Shown in pieces: positions 53,998 through 61,875 of a stretch of DNA of 64,000 nucleotides (positions are counted from its first letter, which is position 1; every line of letters begins with the position of its first letter). Source of the DNA: Flavobacterium petrolei (GTDB lineage Bacteria > Bacteroidota > Bacteroidia > Flavobacteriales > Flavobacteriaceae); assembly GCF_003314435.2 (NCBI RefSeq), contig NZ_QNVY02000004.1:186001-250000 (forward strand). Direction: 5' to 3'. The position numbers and the translations under genes are program-made. The notes under the pieces are model-generated. The model saw only the letters and a list, made by a program, of their open reading frames with translations, did no database searches and was not told the origin of the DNA.

Positions 53998-55599
53998 TTA
54001 ATTTACTAGTACTTTTTGTGAAACATAAAATTTGTGATCGAAAATAAATGTAAGTAGTACCATTTGCGTATTTGCATTTTCTAAACTAAAGTTCATGGTA
54101 TTATTCCCAATTTTTACTCCTTCAATTTCACCGTCATCCAATATTTTTCCGTCTAGCGATGAAATGAAATAATCTAAAGTTGCTAGGTAAGGTAGATTAA
54201 ATTGAATTTTAACGATTTTATTAGCGGTAGGATTTGGTGAAACAGTAAAAGTAAAGGGGTTTTTTCCATCAATTGTTACCACGCTCAAGTTCGTATTCTT
54301 AATTAGCTTAACTTCATAAATAGTGGGGTCAGCAGAAGTAACAGTAGTTACATTATCCGTAAAAGCGCTAATGGTCGGACTTTGAATTCCCCCATAGATA
54401 TGACCAATTATAAATTCATCATCCGATATTTCACTCAACTTAATTACCTCATTTTCATAATGTGGCAGATTGGTGTTTGGAATAAATTCTGCGCCTGCAC
54501 CTTTAAGATTAGGCATTTCTATCGGTAGATTGTGTTCTGTTAAAGTACCATCTGCAAGTCGGGTAACTCTACTGATTGTTTTTACAAATGGGACATTATT
54601 ATCTTGGATTAAAGTTGTTCCATTATAATAATATTGGCTAATTCCTCCAAAAAAAACAGTATGCATTTGGTTTTCTGTTTGGTCGTATAAACCTACTTTT
54701 CCGGAGTGATAGTTGCTTAAATATTGGTTAAATTGTGTTTGTGGAAAATAGCCGCTGCTTTTAATGTCTACAGGATAGAGAAAAGGTAAATCAGCATTGA
54801 TTTGAAAAACTCCTGAAGAAATTGTGTAGCCTTCTTCTCCGTTTGGAAAGACTTGAGGAACTAAGTTATAATCTCTTCGATGCAAGTTAACAGCATCAGT
54901 AACCGTTGAATAATTATCATAACTTAATTGTATTCCAGAATTGTCAATGGTAAATTTTTGAATTTGACTTAAATAGGATTGTACAAAAGAACCTCCATTA
55001 TTTGGGTTATATCTACCTGTAAAAACCTGTCCACCTACTAAATAAAAATCAGTGCCGATTTTACCTAATTGTCCACCAGTATTCTGAAAAATAGGATCAG
55101 AAATTTGTTTAAAATAGGGTGTAATTGGAGTTCCTGCAATTACTGCTGTAATTAGGTTAGGAACATCGACTGAAGTTAGTTTGTCAAATGTAATATGATC
55201 ATTTGCAGTTGCTGAAAAAGCATAACCACCAATAATATACAATGTATTTCTATCTTGGTGAAAATTCATATTGGTAGACTGTAATTGTTCTGCAATTCCA
55301 GCTGTTAGTGAATTTAAAGAAGCTGACCACAATTGTTTTGTATTTACATCAATCACATAAATATCGGTATTGTTTTGTGTTTGAGGAAATGCATTGAAAG
55401 GTTGTCTGGCATGAATGCCATCTTTTCTTCCTCCAATTACAAGCCATTTACCATTATGTTGTGCAAAAACATAAGAATGTAATCCAGGTAGATTAGCTAT
55501 AGCAATGGGGGTAAGTTGCACATCAAAAGAAAACGAATTTTGTGCTACTGTTGCTTTGAAGGAAAGCAGCAGTATGATTATAAAAATGTATTTTTTCAT
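53998..55599 (-). CDS. Kelch-like beta-propeller protein with T9SS sorting domain
   Basis: This 533-aa secreted protein has a signal peptide ending near KATVAQ. Kelch-type repeats appear as GKWLVIGGRKDG, NTLYIIGGYAFS, TDFYLVGGQVFTG and MHTVFFGGISQYY (about 20-420). The C-terminal 80 residues begin FTVSPNPTANKIV, a type A T9SS sorting domain, and end KFYVSQKVLVN. It is thus exported to the surface. Its start overlaps the CXXCH protein gene by 4 bp (ATGA). Binding partner or enzyme activity is unknown. Confidence 0.85.
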   Translation of the reverse strand: MKKYIFIIILLLSFKATVAQNSFSFDVQLTPIAIANLPGLHSYVFAQHNGKWLVIGGRKDGIHARQPFNAFPQTQNNTDIYVIDVNTKQLWSASLNSLTAGIAEQLQSTNMNFHQDRNTLYIIGGYAFSATANDHITFDKLTSVDVPNLITAVIAGTPITPYFKQISDPIFQNTGGQLGKIGTDFYLVGGQVFTGRYNPNNGGSFVQSYLSQIQKFTIDNSGIQLSYDNYSTVTDAVNLHRRDYNLVPQVFPNGEEGYTISSGVFQINADLPFLYPVDIKSSGYFPQTQFNQYLSNYHSGKVGLYDQTENQMHTVFFGGISQYYYNGTTLIQDNNVPFVKTISRVTRLADGTLTEHNLPIEMPNLKGAGAEFIPNTNLPHYENEVIKLSEISDDEFIIGHIYGGIQSPTISAFTDNVTTVTSADPTIYEVKLIKNTNLSVVTIDGKNPFTFTVSPNPTANKIVKIQFNLPYLATLDYFISSLDGKILDDGEIEGVKIGNNTMNFSLENANTQMVLLTFIFDHKFYVSQKVLVN

Positions 55600-55961
55600 T
55601 TTAATTGCGTTTTTAAATTATCCGTATTTTGAACATCGTTCAAATTAGTTTTTTCGATGTTGACTTGTTTGGTTTGAGTTTGAGTTTTTGAAACCTGAAT
55701 TGATTTTTTATTAAAATTTTCAGAATAATCTTGTACACTAATTCTGGTACTATCTTGAACAATCGGATTCTCGTTTTGACAATCGTGACACTTTGCGCAA
55801 CTCACCATTGCTTGTGAAAAATAGGATTTGTGCTTTTTTAAATCAAAATTTTTTTTTGTATTTTTTATGATACTCTTATAATTTTGACTGTTGTCTATAA
55901 GTTGAAAGCTTGAAAAAGCAAATAATGCTATCATGCTTGTAATTATTATTTTAGTTTTCAT
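55596..55961 (-). CDS. Small exported protein with single CXXCH motif
   Basis: This 121-aa protein has a signal peptide of about 20 residues. SCAKCHDCQ at 54-62 gives one CXXCH haem site followed by another Cys. The rest is Lys/Asn/Gln-rich without a normal cytochrome fold or obvious distal ligand. It is encoded upstream of and overlapping the kelch-like gene, so the operon is CXXCH protein, kelch-T9SS protein, cytochrome lipoprotein. Haem attachment is possible but unproven. Confidence 0.7.
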   Translation of the reverse strand: MKTKIIITSMIALFAFSSFQLIDNSQNYKSIIKNTKKNFDLKKHKSYFSQAMVSCAKCHDCQNENPIVQDSTRISVQDYSENFNKKSIQVSKTQTQTKQVNIEKTNLNDVQNTDNLKTQLK

Positions 55962-56036
55962 TTAGGTATATATTATAGTATTACCTCATAACTAGCAAAC
56001 TGTTATGGGCTTTGTTCTTTCTTATTTAGAGGGGTA

Positions 56037-56375
56037 TTAAACTAAAGAAATAATCTTTGGCGGTTGCCAAATGGAGTTGAAATATTGGGAGATAAAAATC
56101 TTTTCGTAATTGGATTTTTCTTTTTTTATCGTTTCAAATAAAGGTGTAACTGAAATAAATGGTATGAATTGCTCCTTAATGCATTGTGTAGGACTAAAGT
56201 TTAAATTCATTATAAAATTTCCCTTTTCACAACTTGATTGGGAATTATCAACTGTATTAGTTGTAGAACATGCGGATTGATTTCTTTCAATAAATTGCAT
56301 CTTTAATACTCTAACAGATGGGAGTGCAGTTAGAGTAGTTAAATAAAAACATAATATATACGCAAAAAATTTCAT
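56037..56375 (-). CDS. Small membrane/exported protein with NSIWQPPKI motif (paralogue 2)
   Basis: This 112-aa paralogue of the 52.2-kb gene has the N-terminal hydrophobic MKFFAYILCFYLTTLTALPS, Cys residues in SACSTTN and SSCEKGNFIMNLN, and the C-terminal QYFNSIWQPPKI. The Cys at position 36 or so and the W-Q-P-P end are conserved between both. It lies between the HMA-MauE fusion gene and the cytochrome operon. Function is unknown. Confidence 0.65.
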   Translation of the reverse strand: MKFFAYILCFYLTTLTALPSVRVLKMQFIERNQSACSTTNTVDNSQSSCEKGNFIMNLNFSPTQCIKEQFIPFISVTPLFETIKKEKSNYEKIFISQYFNSIWQPPKIISLV

Positions 56376-56424
56376 GGTATAAATTTATTGTTCTAAACAA
56401 TTAAATCAATTTTTTTATAAAAAA

Positions 56425-57168
56425 TCAACTAAAAATCATAAAGAGTGCCATTAAAATCATAACTAGATCTTCAATAATAGTTACGGTACTCATAGGCAAA
56501 TTAAATACGGAACCCAAACAAGCACATTTTATTTTTCGCTTATTTAGATTACTTTCTATAACACCTATTATGCTAATAGTCAATACAATTAAAGTAATGG
56601 TATTGATTAATTTTGGGTTGTAGTTGATGAGATAGGCGAGTCCTAAACCCAATTCAATAAATGGGTAAATAAATCCATAAGCAGGAATTTTCTTAGCCAA
56701 AATATCATACATAGCATAACTACTGGCAAAACCTTTTAAGTTTAATAATTTGAAAAATGAAAAAACAATAAAAAAACCAGCCATAAAACTATTCATAAAT
56801 GACATCCATTTTATAGTTTCATTTTGATATGAAGTGATAAGTGAAATTCCAGTGATAAATGCTACAATGAGCAGTAATGGAAAATAAGTAGCTAACCAAG
56901 ATTTTTTAATTTCAGAGTTTTCAATTAGTGGAACTATAGTTTCTTTCTTTAAAATTGTAAATTTTGGTTTTTGAGCTAAGGCTCTTACTAATTCATCCAA
57001 TTTTATTTCATTATTGGCGTGTATCGTTGCTGTTTCAGTTTCTAAAATTACAATTGCTTGTGAAACCCCTTCCACTTTGGAAAGTATTTCCTCGACAGTA
57101 GTTCTGCAGCCATTGCAAGTCATTCCATTTATAGTAAATTCTGTAGTCATTCTTGTTTTATAATTCAT
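56425..57168 (-). CDS. HMA domain fused to MauE/DoxX-like membrane domain
   Basis: This 247-aa protein has an N-terminal heavy-metal-associated domain (FTINGMTCNGCRTTVEEIL, residues 10-75). Four to five membrane helices follow (about 90-245) with a MauE-like pattern (AYGFIYPFIELGLGLAYLINY) and Cys residues in IKCACLGSVFNLP. MauE-like proteins help disulfide formation or redox transfer; HMA domains bind Cu or similar metals. A GGAGG Shine-Dalgarno sits before the ATG at 57168, which is rare here and decides the start. Confidence 0.82.
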   Translation of the reverse strand: MNYKTRMTTEFTINGMTCNGCRTTVEEILSKVEGVSQAIVILETETATIHANNEIKLDELVRALAQKPKFTILKKETIVPLIENSEIKKSWLATYFPLLLIVAFITGISLITSYQNETIKWMSFMNSFMAGFFIVFSFFKLLNLKGFASSYAMYDILAKKIPAYGFIYPFIELGLGLAYLINYNPKLINTITLIVLTISIIGVIESNLNKRKIKCACLGSVFNLPMSTVTIIEDLVMILMALFMIFS

Positions 57169-57249
57169 TCAATTCCTCCGAAAAGTTAATTTACATTGAA
57201 ATTCAATCATTCTGTTTTATTAGATTAATGTTTTTTTACTTGTTAATTT

Positions 57250-57822
57250 TTAATTTTTTTTCAGCAAACTATCTAATTTTTTTCTAAACGAATCACTATT
57301 CCAATCAGCAGCACCAATTTTTGCTAAAACTAAATTGTTTTGTTTATCAATAAGATAAGTAGCGGGTATCGTTGACGAGTCCATTTCTGAAGGAGGGTCT
57401 GATAAAGATTGATATACCGGAAGGTCTAAACTTTCTTTGATTAAAAAAGTATTTGCTTTTTCGAAGGAATCAGTCGTGACGAATAAAAAAACAATTTTAT
57501 CTTGGTAGTCGGCATATAACTTCTGCATGCTTGGCATTTCGGCAATACATGGAGGACACCAAGTGGCCCAGAAATTAATGAATACTATTTTTCCTTTATA
57601 TGCTTCTAATGACACAATCTTTCCAGTGGCGTCTTTTAATTTCCATTGGTAAGTGGAAAGCATTTTCTGATCACTTATAGCAATAGTTTTAGGTGAAAAG
57701 GCAATTAATCTATTCAGTTGTACTTTTACAAAAGTACCCAACGGACTGAACAGCAGCAGTGCAATCAATACTATAAAAACAATATTTTGAATAGTAGATT
57801 TTTTTGATTTTTTTGGTTCCAT
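57250..57822 (-). CDS. TlpA/ResA-type membrane-anchored thiol-disulfide oxidoreductase
   Basis: This 190-aa protein has an N-terminal membrane helix (12-30) and a thioredoxin-like domain. The redox motif is FWATWCPPC (Cys89, Cys92), with the cis-Pro region in SSTIPATYLID. It likely reduces apocytochrome or metal-protein cysteines in the periplasm. Cytochrome genes nearby fit this role. It lies 61 bp after the MFS gene, in the same orientation. Confidence 0.88.
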   Translation of the reverse strand: MEPKKSKKSTIQNIVFIVLIALLLFSPLGTFVKVQLNRLIAFSPKTIAISDQKMLSTYQWKLKDATGKIVSLEAYKGKIVFINFWATWCPPCIAEMPSMQKLYADYQDKIVFLFVTTDSFEKANTFLIKESLDLPVYQSLSDPPSEMDSSTIPATYLIDKQNNLVLAKIGAADWNSDSFRKKLDSLLKKN

Positions 57823-57883
57823 TTTTTAATTATTTTTATCTAGAAAGAGATTGTTTTCTATTCAATTTTAGCTGTTTATTCTT

Positions 57884-59098
57884 TTATATAGTGTCTTTTG
57901 GCATTCGGATTTCAATAATTAGCGACGACACAATGGTGATAAGGCCTATTAATATAATAGCATAATTTATTCCAAATATATCAGCTGTTATTCCTGAAAT
58001 AATCGCGCCTATCGCATATCCTAAATCCCTCCAAAGTCGGAATGTACCTATGCTTTCGGCTCTCTGATGTGGATTTGTCGCTTGCGCAATGGCAGATAAA
58101 AAAGTGGGATAAACTAAGGCCGTCCCTAAACCTAAAAAGGCTGAAATGGCGGCCAATTGGTAGAAAGCTACCGCAAAAGGAATAAAAAGAATCGCAACTC
58201 CCTGCAGTAACATTCCCCAAAACAGCATCTTTTTTTTTGAATAAATATCAGACATTTTTCCCGTTAGTAATTGCCCAAAACCCCAAACGGTAGGGTAAAT
58301 AGCGGTTATAATTCCAATATTTTGAGAATCATAATTCAAGGAAAGTAACACAATAGGCAAAAGCCCCCAAATCATACCATCATTCAGGTTATTGACTAAT
58401 CCTGCTTGCGTTATGGCGCTTAATGTTTTGTTTTTGAAAGTGGTTTCGAGAAAAATATTTTTTAATTTTTCGGTTTTATTCGTTGTGTTTTCTTGGTGTA
58501 CAAATACTCGAGTATCTTTCACAAAAAATAAAGTCAATATAAAACCAATTATTGAAATTCCAATTCCCAAGTAAAAAGGGTAGGGCGTAATGCCATATTT
58601 TTGAGCGATATAGCCAGAAAGAAATGCAACTAATCCAACGGCAAAATAACCAGCAAACTCATTAAGTCCCATCGCCAATCCGCGATCTTTTTCTCCTACC
58701 AAATCAATTTTCATCACCACCGTACTGCTCCAAGTAAGGCCTTGGCTAATGCCCAAAAGAATATTGGCGAAAATTACCCAGTTCCAAGATTGTGCATTTA
58801 TCAAAATAAAAGGAATCGGTATGGCCAGAAGCCAACCAAATAAAAGCAAATTTTTTCTTCCAAAACGATTCGCCAATTTGCCCGTAAAATAATTGGTAAT
58901 GGCTTTTGTAATTCCAAAGGCAACGATGAAAGATAGAATAGCCGATTTTGAAGCAATGCCAAATTCAATCTCAGCAAATTTTGGAATAATAGTTCTTTCC
59001 ATTCCTATCATTCCGCCAACAAAAGCATTGACAATAACCAAAATGGAAAACTGTTTCCAATTTTCTTTCAGTCCCAGTTTTGTTGTATTTGTTTTCAA
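57884..59098 (-). CDS. MFS transporter
   Basis: This 404-aa protein has 12 membrane segments. MFS signatures include TGKLANRFGRKNLLLFGW in loop 2-3, GKMSDIYSKKKMLFWGM in loop 8-9 and GISQGLTWSSTVVMK. The family is drug/metabolite:H+ antiport or uptake; substrate cannot be told. It lies within the redox island, upstream of the TlpA gene. It could carry a sulfur compound or metal-related metabolite, but context is the only support. Confidence 0.82.
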   Translation of the reverse strand: MKTNTTKLGLKENWKQFSILVIVNAFVGGMIGMERTIIPKFAEIEFGIASKSAILSFIVAFGITKAITNYFTGKLANRFGRKNLLLFGWLLAIPIPFILINAQSWNWVIFANILLGISQGLTWSSTVVMKIDLVGEKDRGLAMGLNEFAGYFAVGLVAFLSGYIAQKYGITPYPFYLGIGISIIGFILTLFFVKDTRVFVHQENTTNKTEKLKNIFLETTFKNKTLSAITQAGLVNNLNDGMIWGLLPIVLLSLNYDSQNIGIITAIYPTVWGFGQLLTGKMSDIYSKKKMLFWGMLLQGVAILFIPFAVAFYQLAAISAFLGLGTALVYPTFLSAIAQATNPHQRAESIGTFRLWRDLGYAIGAIISGITADIFGINYAIILIGLITIVSSLIIEIRMPKDTI

Positions 59099-59164
59099 TT
59101 GTTGTGTTGTTATTGATTATGAATCTTCGTTTGGAAAAGAAATTTGGTACAAAAAGAGTTACTG

Positions 59165-59473
59165 TTATATTTTATAATATTCTAACTGGTAATCTCCAAT
59201 ATGTTTTTTATTTTCTGAAATTGATATTTTATGTTTGAAATAGTTGATTGTTCCAAATACAAAAATCACAAAAGAAGTGATAAAAAGTACAATCTCTATA
59301 ATTAGACTGTTTTCAATTTTCAATAAATTTCTTAAACTCAAACCTGCTATCAAGAAGTACATTGATGTTCTTAAAAATGCCAAGAAAGTAGATTGATTAG
59401 CTAAAATAGTTCGTTGTAAAGCTAACCTTTCTCTTAAGATTAAATCTTTATTAAGTGCGTTATCGGTTTTCAT
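59165..59473 (-). CDS. DUF202 (YidH-like) membrane protein
   Basis: I start at the ATG at 59473 (102 aa), which overlaps the upstream DUF2892 stop (ATGA). The DUF202 signature is LRERLALQRTILANQSTFLA FLRT, with three membrane helices (LIAGLSL, IVLFITSFVIFVFG). The coupled pair DUF2892-DUF202 follows a Crp/Fnr-type box. Function of DUF202 is unknown. Confidence 0.82.
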   Translation of the reverse strand: MKTDNALNKDLILRERLALQRTILANQSTFLAFLRTSMYFLIAGLSLRNLLKIENSLIIEIVLFITSFVIFVFGTINYFKHKISISENKKHIGDYQLEYYKI

Positions 59474-59670
59474 TTTTTTCGTGTATTTATTCCAAATGGC
59501 AAATACAAAGGACAAAAACTTGTAAACGATGTTAAAATGAAAATACCCGCAAAAGCGCCAAGTACAATTGCTAATGTGCCATTAATTAAGCCAGTATAGT
59601 ATAGTACTCCAACAAGAATAGCACATGCAGAACGAATGATTTTATCAACAGTACCCATATTTTTTTTCAT
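59470..59670 (-). CDS. DUF2892 (YgaP-like) small membrane protein
   Basis: This 66-aa protein has a DUF2892 pattern: MGTVDKIIRSACAILVGVLYY followed by GTLAIVLGAFAGIFILTSF and a C-terminal CPLYLPFGINT. ATG at 59670 or the one at 59658 could be the start. DUF2892 domains are the membrane part of YgaP rhodaneses. It is the first gene after a Crp/Fnr-type box and is coupled to DUF202. Confidence 0.82.
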   Translation of the reverse strand: MKKNMGTVDKIIRSACAILVGVLYYTGLINGTLAIVLGAFAGIFILTSFTSFCPLYLPFGINTRKK

Positions 59671-59690
59671 AGTAATCTATTTTAGATTTA

Positions 59691-59735
59691 TAAAAGTAGT
59701 TTTTAAAAATAAAAAGCTATGTAACAAAAGTCACA
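59691..59735 (-). promoter_or_regulatory. Crp/Fnr-type box and -7 element before DUF2892-DUF202
   Basis: On the minus strand the box reads TGTGACTTTTGTTACA (59735-59720). 21 bp downstream lies TACTTTTA (59698-59691). The box ends 49 bp before the ATG at 59670. Confidence 0.62.
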
Positions 59736-59743
59736 TCGTTTCA

Positions 59744-59774
59744 AATAATAACAATAATAATTTTTGTTATTATT
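59744..59774. repeat. Perfect 11-bp AT hairpin
   Basis: AATAATAACAA pairs with TTGTTATTATT around a 9-nt loop, just upstream of the Crp/Fnr-type box. Confidence 0.55.
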
Positions 59775-59796
59775 ATATTATGAAGTGATCTTCAAT

Positions 59797-59834
59797 AATT
59801 TCAGACAAGGGCATTCCCTTCTGAAATTTTTTGA
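59797..59834 (+). terminator. Orphan terminator-like hairpin
   Basis: AATTTCAG plus AAGGG pair with CCCTT plus CTGAAATT around a CATT loop with a 2-nt bulge. T-tract on the plus strand, but no plus-strand gene lies upstream. Confidence 0.5.
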
Positions 59835-60058
59835 TAATCGGTATTTATCCCTTATAAATCGTTAATCGTCAACGAATGGTATTCTTTCAAGGAAAAGATG
59901 GATATCCAAGTTTAGAAAAATAATTTTTAATTCAGCTTCTAAAGTAGTTCCATTCTAAAACCCAATTTCTTTTTTATAGATGCGTTTTATTCCTTAAGTA
60001 TTGTTTTTGCACACAGATTTGAGTTAATAAAAGAAACAGTTGTTGATTAATATATTTT

Positions 60059-60196
60059 TCAAATAAATTGTAATCCAACTAATAAACCCAAAAGAATACT
60101 ATTAAAAAAAGTAAAATAATTAGAAACTACTAATACAAATAGTCCTAAACCTAAAGAAAAAATTATTCCTAGGGGATTTGTTTTTATATTTTTCAT
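60059..60196 (-). CDS. Putative 45-aa hydrophobic peptide
   Basis: ATG at 60196 opens a 45-codon frame, MKNIKTNPLGIIFSLGLGLF followed by VLVVSNYFTFFNSILLGLLV and GLQFI. It has two hydrophobic helices with a short basic N-terminus. It could be a real small membrane protein, or the N-terminal remnant of a larger transporter. Only its composition and clean frame support it. Confidence 0.35.
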   Translation of the reverse strand: MKNIKTNPLGIIFSLGLGLFVLVVSNYFTFFNSILLGLLVGLQFI

Positions 60197-60420
60197 AATT
60201 TTTTTTAGCTAATACTATTTTTAGTTTTTTGTATTTTTAAAGCTTTTACGGTTATATTTAACAATAGATATTCTGTTAATCCAGTATTTAAAGATGAATT
60301 AACAGTTTTTGTGTAGAGAATAAGTTGTAGGAATACAGTCTATATCTAGGTAGAATACATATGTGAAATAATTTTGATTACTATTGCAATTTCATTAATG
60401 ATGACTACTATTTATATTAT

Positions 60421-60726
60421 TTAATTACTTTTTTCTAAAATGACATTTATTATTTCATCGGTTGATAAAACACCGGATTGTCTCCACAATTGTTTTCCAT
60501 TTTGAAATAGTAGTAATGTAGGAACGCCACGAACTTTATATTTTTCTGCTATTTTAGTATTTTTATCAACATCTATTTTGATTATCGTAACGCGTTTTCC
60601 CAGACGGTCTTTCACTTGCTGTAAAACAGGAGTTAACATTTGGCAAGGACCACACCAGGTGGCAAAGAAATCAACTAGAACTGGGTTTTCTGAATGAATA
60701 GTATCTTTAAAATTACTCTTTTCCAT
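60421..60726 (-). CDS. trxA: Thioredoxin
   Basis: I use the ATG at 60726 (101 aa), which gives the standard thioredoxin length. The active site is FFATWCGPCQM (Cys25, Cys28), cis-Pro in VRGVPTLLLF. It is cytosolic. Its start overlaps the DUF2892 gene by 14 bp. In this island it likely supplies electrons to rhodanese or persulfide chemistry, inferred from context. Confidence 0.9.
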   Translation of the reverse strand: MEKSNFKDTIHSENPVLVDFFATWCGPCQMLTPVLQQVKDRLGKRVTIIKIDVDKNTKIAEKYKVRGVPTLLLFQNGKQLWRQSGVLSTDEIINVILEKSN

Positions 60727-60928
60727 AGTCCTGTTTTTTTGATTTTGGAATAGCACAACCATTGCTGCCACAACATCCTGTGTTGAAAAGGGCCATGCCT
60801 GTAAACAAAACACCCGGGATGACGAATAAATAATTTTTGGTAAATATAGCTTGTGAGATTACTATTATACCCAGAATCAGTCGAATGGCTCTAATGAAAC
60901 TCCAATTGGTGAACATTGTATTTAGCAT
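60713..60928 (-). CDS. DUF2892-like membrane protein with Cys-rich tail
   Basis: This 71-aa protein has two hydrophobic helices (FIRAIRLILGIIVISQAIF, YLFVIPGVLFTGMALF) and then TGCCGSNGCAIPKSKK. The Cys cluster after the membrane part may bind metal or take part in sulfur transfer. The stop overlaps the thioredoxin start by 14 bp, which indicates coupling. The upstream DinB gene is only 9 bp away. Confidence 0.8.
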   Translation of the reverse strand: MLNTMFTNWSFIRAIRLILGIIVISQAIFTKNYLFVIPGVLFTGMALFNTGCCGSNGCAIPKSKKQDYGKE

Positions 60929-60937
60929 ACTTTTTAA

Positions 60938-61393
60938 TTAAATAAATTTTTTGATATTTATCATAAAACCAAGGTGAATTGCCTCATGATAATTGTTGAA
61001 ACTTATTGCTTCTTCTATTGAAGACAAATGAAAACCTATTGATGTCACATACTCCTTAAAGTTTAGAAATTTTCCGTCCTCATAGTCGTCTCTTGTTTGT
61101 TGAATATGACATAGTAACAGACTTTTTATTTCATCTACTTCTTCTTGTGTTGCTGGTTTTGTGGGGAATGTTCCAATTTTATATTTGTTGTGAAATTCTT
61201 TTGAAATTGTTACCGGTAAACCGGATAATCTGTAAATTAAACCTTGTTGAGTAGCTATAATATGTCCAATGTTCCAGATAAGATTATTTGTGAAACCAGA
61301 GGGGGTTTTATTGAGTTGTTCTAATGAAAATTGTTCTAAAAATTCGATATGTAGATTTCTGTTAGTTTCCCAAATTTTGAATGTTGATTTCAT
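60938..61393 (-). CDS. DinB-family metal-dependent protein
   Basis: This 151-aa protein has a DinB four-helix pattern with three His positions: NIGHIIATQQ, NYHEAIHLGFM. DinB/YfiT-like folds are often thiol-dependent enzymes. It fits among thiol and sulfur genes, but no substrate can be given. It is 9 bp upstream of the DUF2892-thioredoxin pair, same strand. Confidence 0.82.
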   Translation of the reverse strand: MKSTFKIWETNRNLHIEFLEQFSLEQLNKTPSGFTNNLIWNIGHIIATQQGLIYRLSGLPVTISKEFHNKYKIGTFPTKPATQEEVDEIKSLLLCHIQQTRDDYEDGKFLNFKEYVTSIGFHLSSIEEAISFNNYHEAIHLGFMINIKKFI

Positions 61394-61423
61394 ACATCGT
61401 TGTATTTAATAAAAATAGTCCAA

Positions 61424-61449
61424 TGTAAAAAACAGGCATTAATCTGTTT
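61424..61449 (-). terminator. Weak terminator after the rhodanese operon
   Basis: AAACAG / CTGTTT 6-bp stem with an 8-nt loop. On the minus strand it is followed by TTTTAC. It lies 33 bp after the exported rhodanese stop. Confidence 0.5.
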
Positions 61450-61482
61450 CAAACTGAACTATTTCTGTGTGGTATTTACTAT

Positions 61483-61875
61483 TTATTTGTTTATAATTGC
61501 ATTTACATCTTGCCAGGTACCACCATTGGTAATATTAGTAAAACCATTTTGCTCTAAAATTGCTTTAGCCTGAGTACTACGATTACCAGTTCTACAGAAA
61601 ACAACGATGTTTTTTTTACCTTTAAACTTTGGGAATTGGTTTTGTATTTGATCCAAAGGAATATTAACTGCACCTTTTACAGTGCCTTGAGCAAATTCAT
61701 CAGGCGTTCGAACGTCTACTAAGAAAGGTCTTTTTTTCAACACTCTCTTTAGTTCAGTTGTTTTTGCTTTTTGGGATAAAGTTTGAGTTAATACATTTGG
61801 AGTATTTTGTGCAGCTATAAAATTGCTTATAAAAATTATTATAAAAAATAATATTCCTTTTTTTACTAAATTCAT
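61483..61875 (-). CDS. Exported rhodanese
   Basis: This 130-aa protein has a signal peptide ending near IAAQN. The rhodanese domain shows FLVDVRTPDEFAQGTVKGAV, active-site Cys94 in VVFCRTGNRS and the end GTWQDVNAIINK. It transfers sulfane sulfur to acceptors in the periplasm. Its start overlaps the upstream rhodanese stop by 4 bp. The two share near-identical C-terminal halves, so they arose by tandem duplication. Confidence 0.9.
   Translation of the reverse strand: MNLVKKGILFFIIIFISNFIAAQNTPNVLTQTLSQKAKTTELKRVLKKRPFLVDVRTPDEFAQGTVKGAVNIPLDQIQNQFPKFKGKKNIVVFCRTGNRSTQAKAILEQNGFTNITNGGTWQDVNAIINK

Larger units (their letters stand above)
59671..60420. other. 750-bp intergenic region with hairpins and one small ORF
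   Basis: Apart from the Crp/Fnr-type box, the region holds two hairpins (59744-59774 and 59797-59834) and a 45-codon minus-strand ORF at 60059-60196. I see no larger gene. Confidence 0.5.

Noticed and set aside
60727..60813. Long N-terminus for thioredoxin
   Set aside because: Standard thioredoxin length is reached from the ATG at 60726; the extension is a shadow of the upstream gene.
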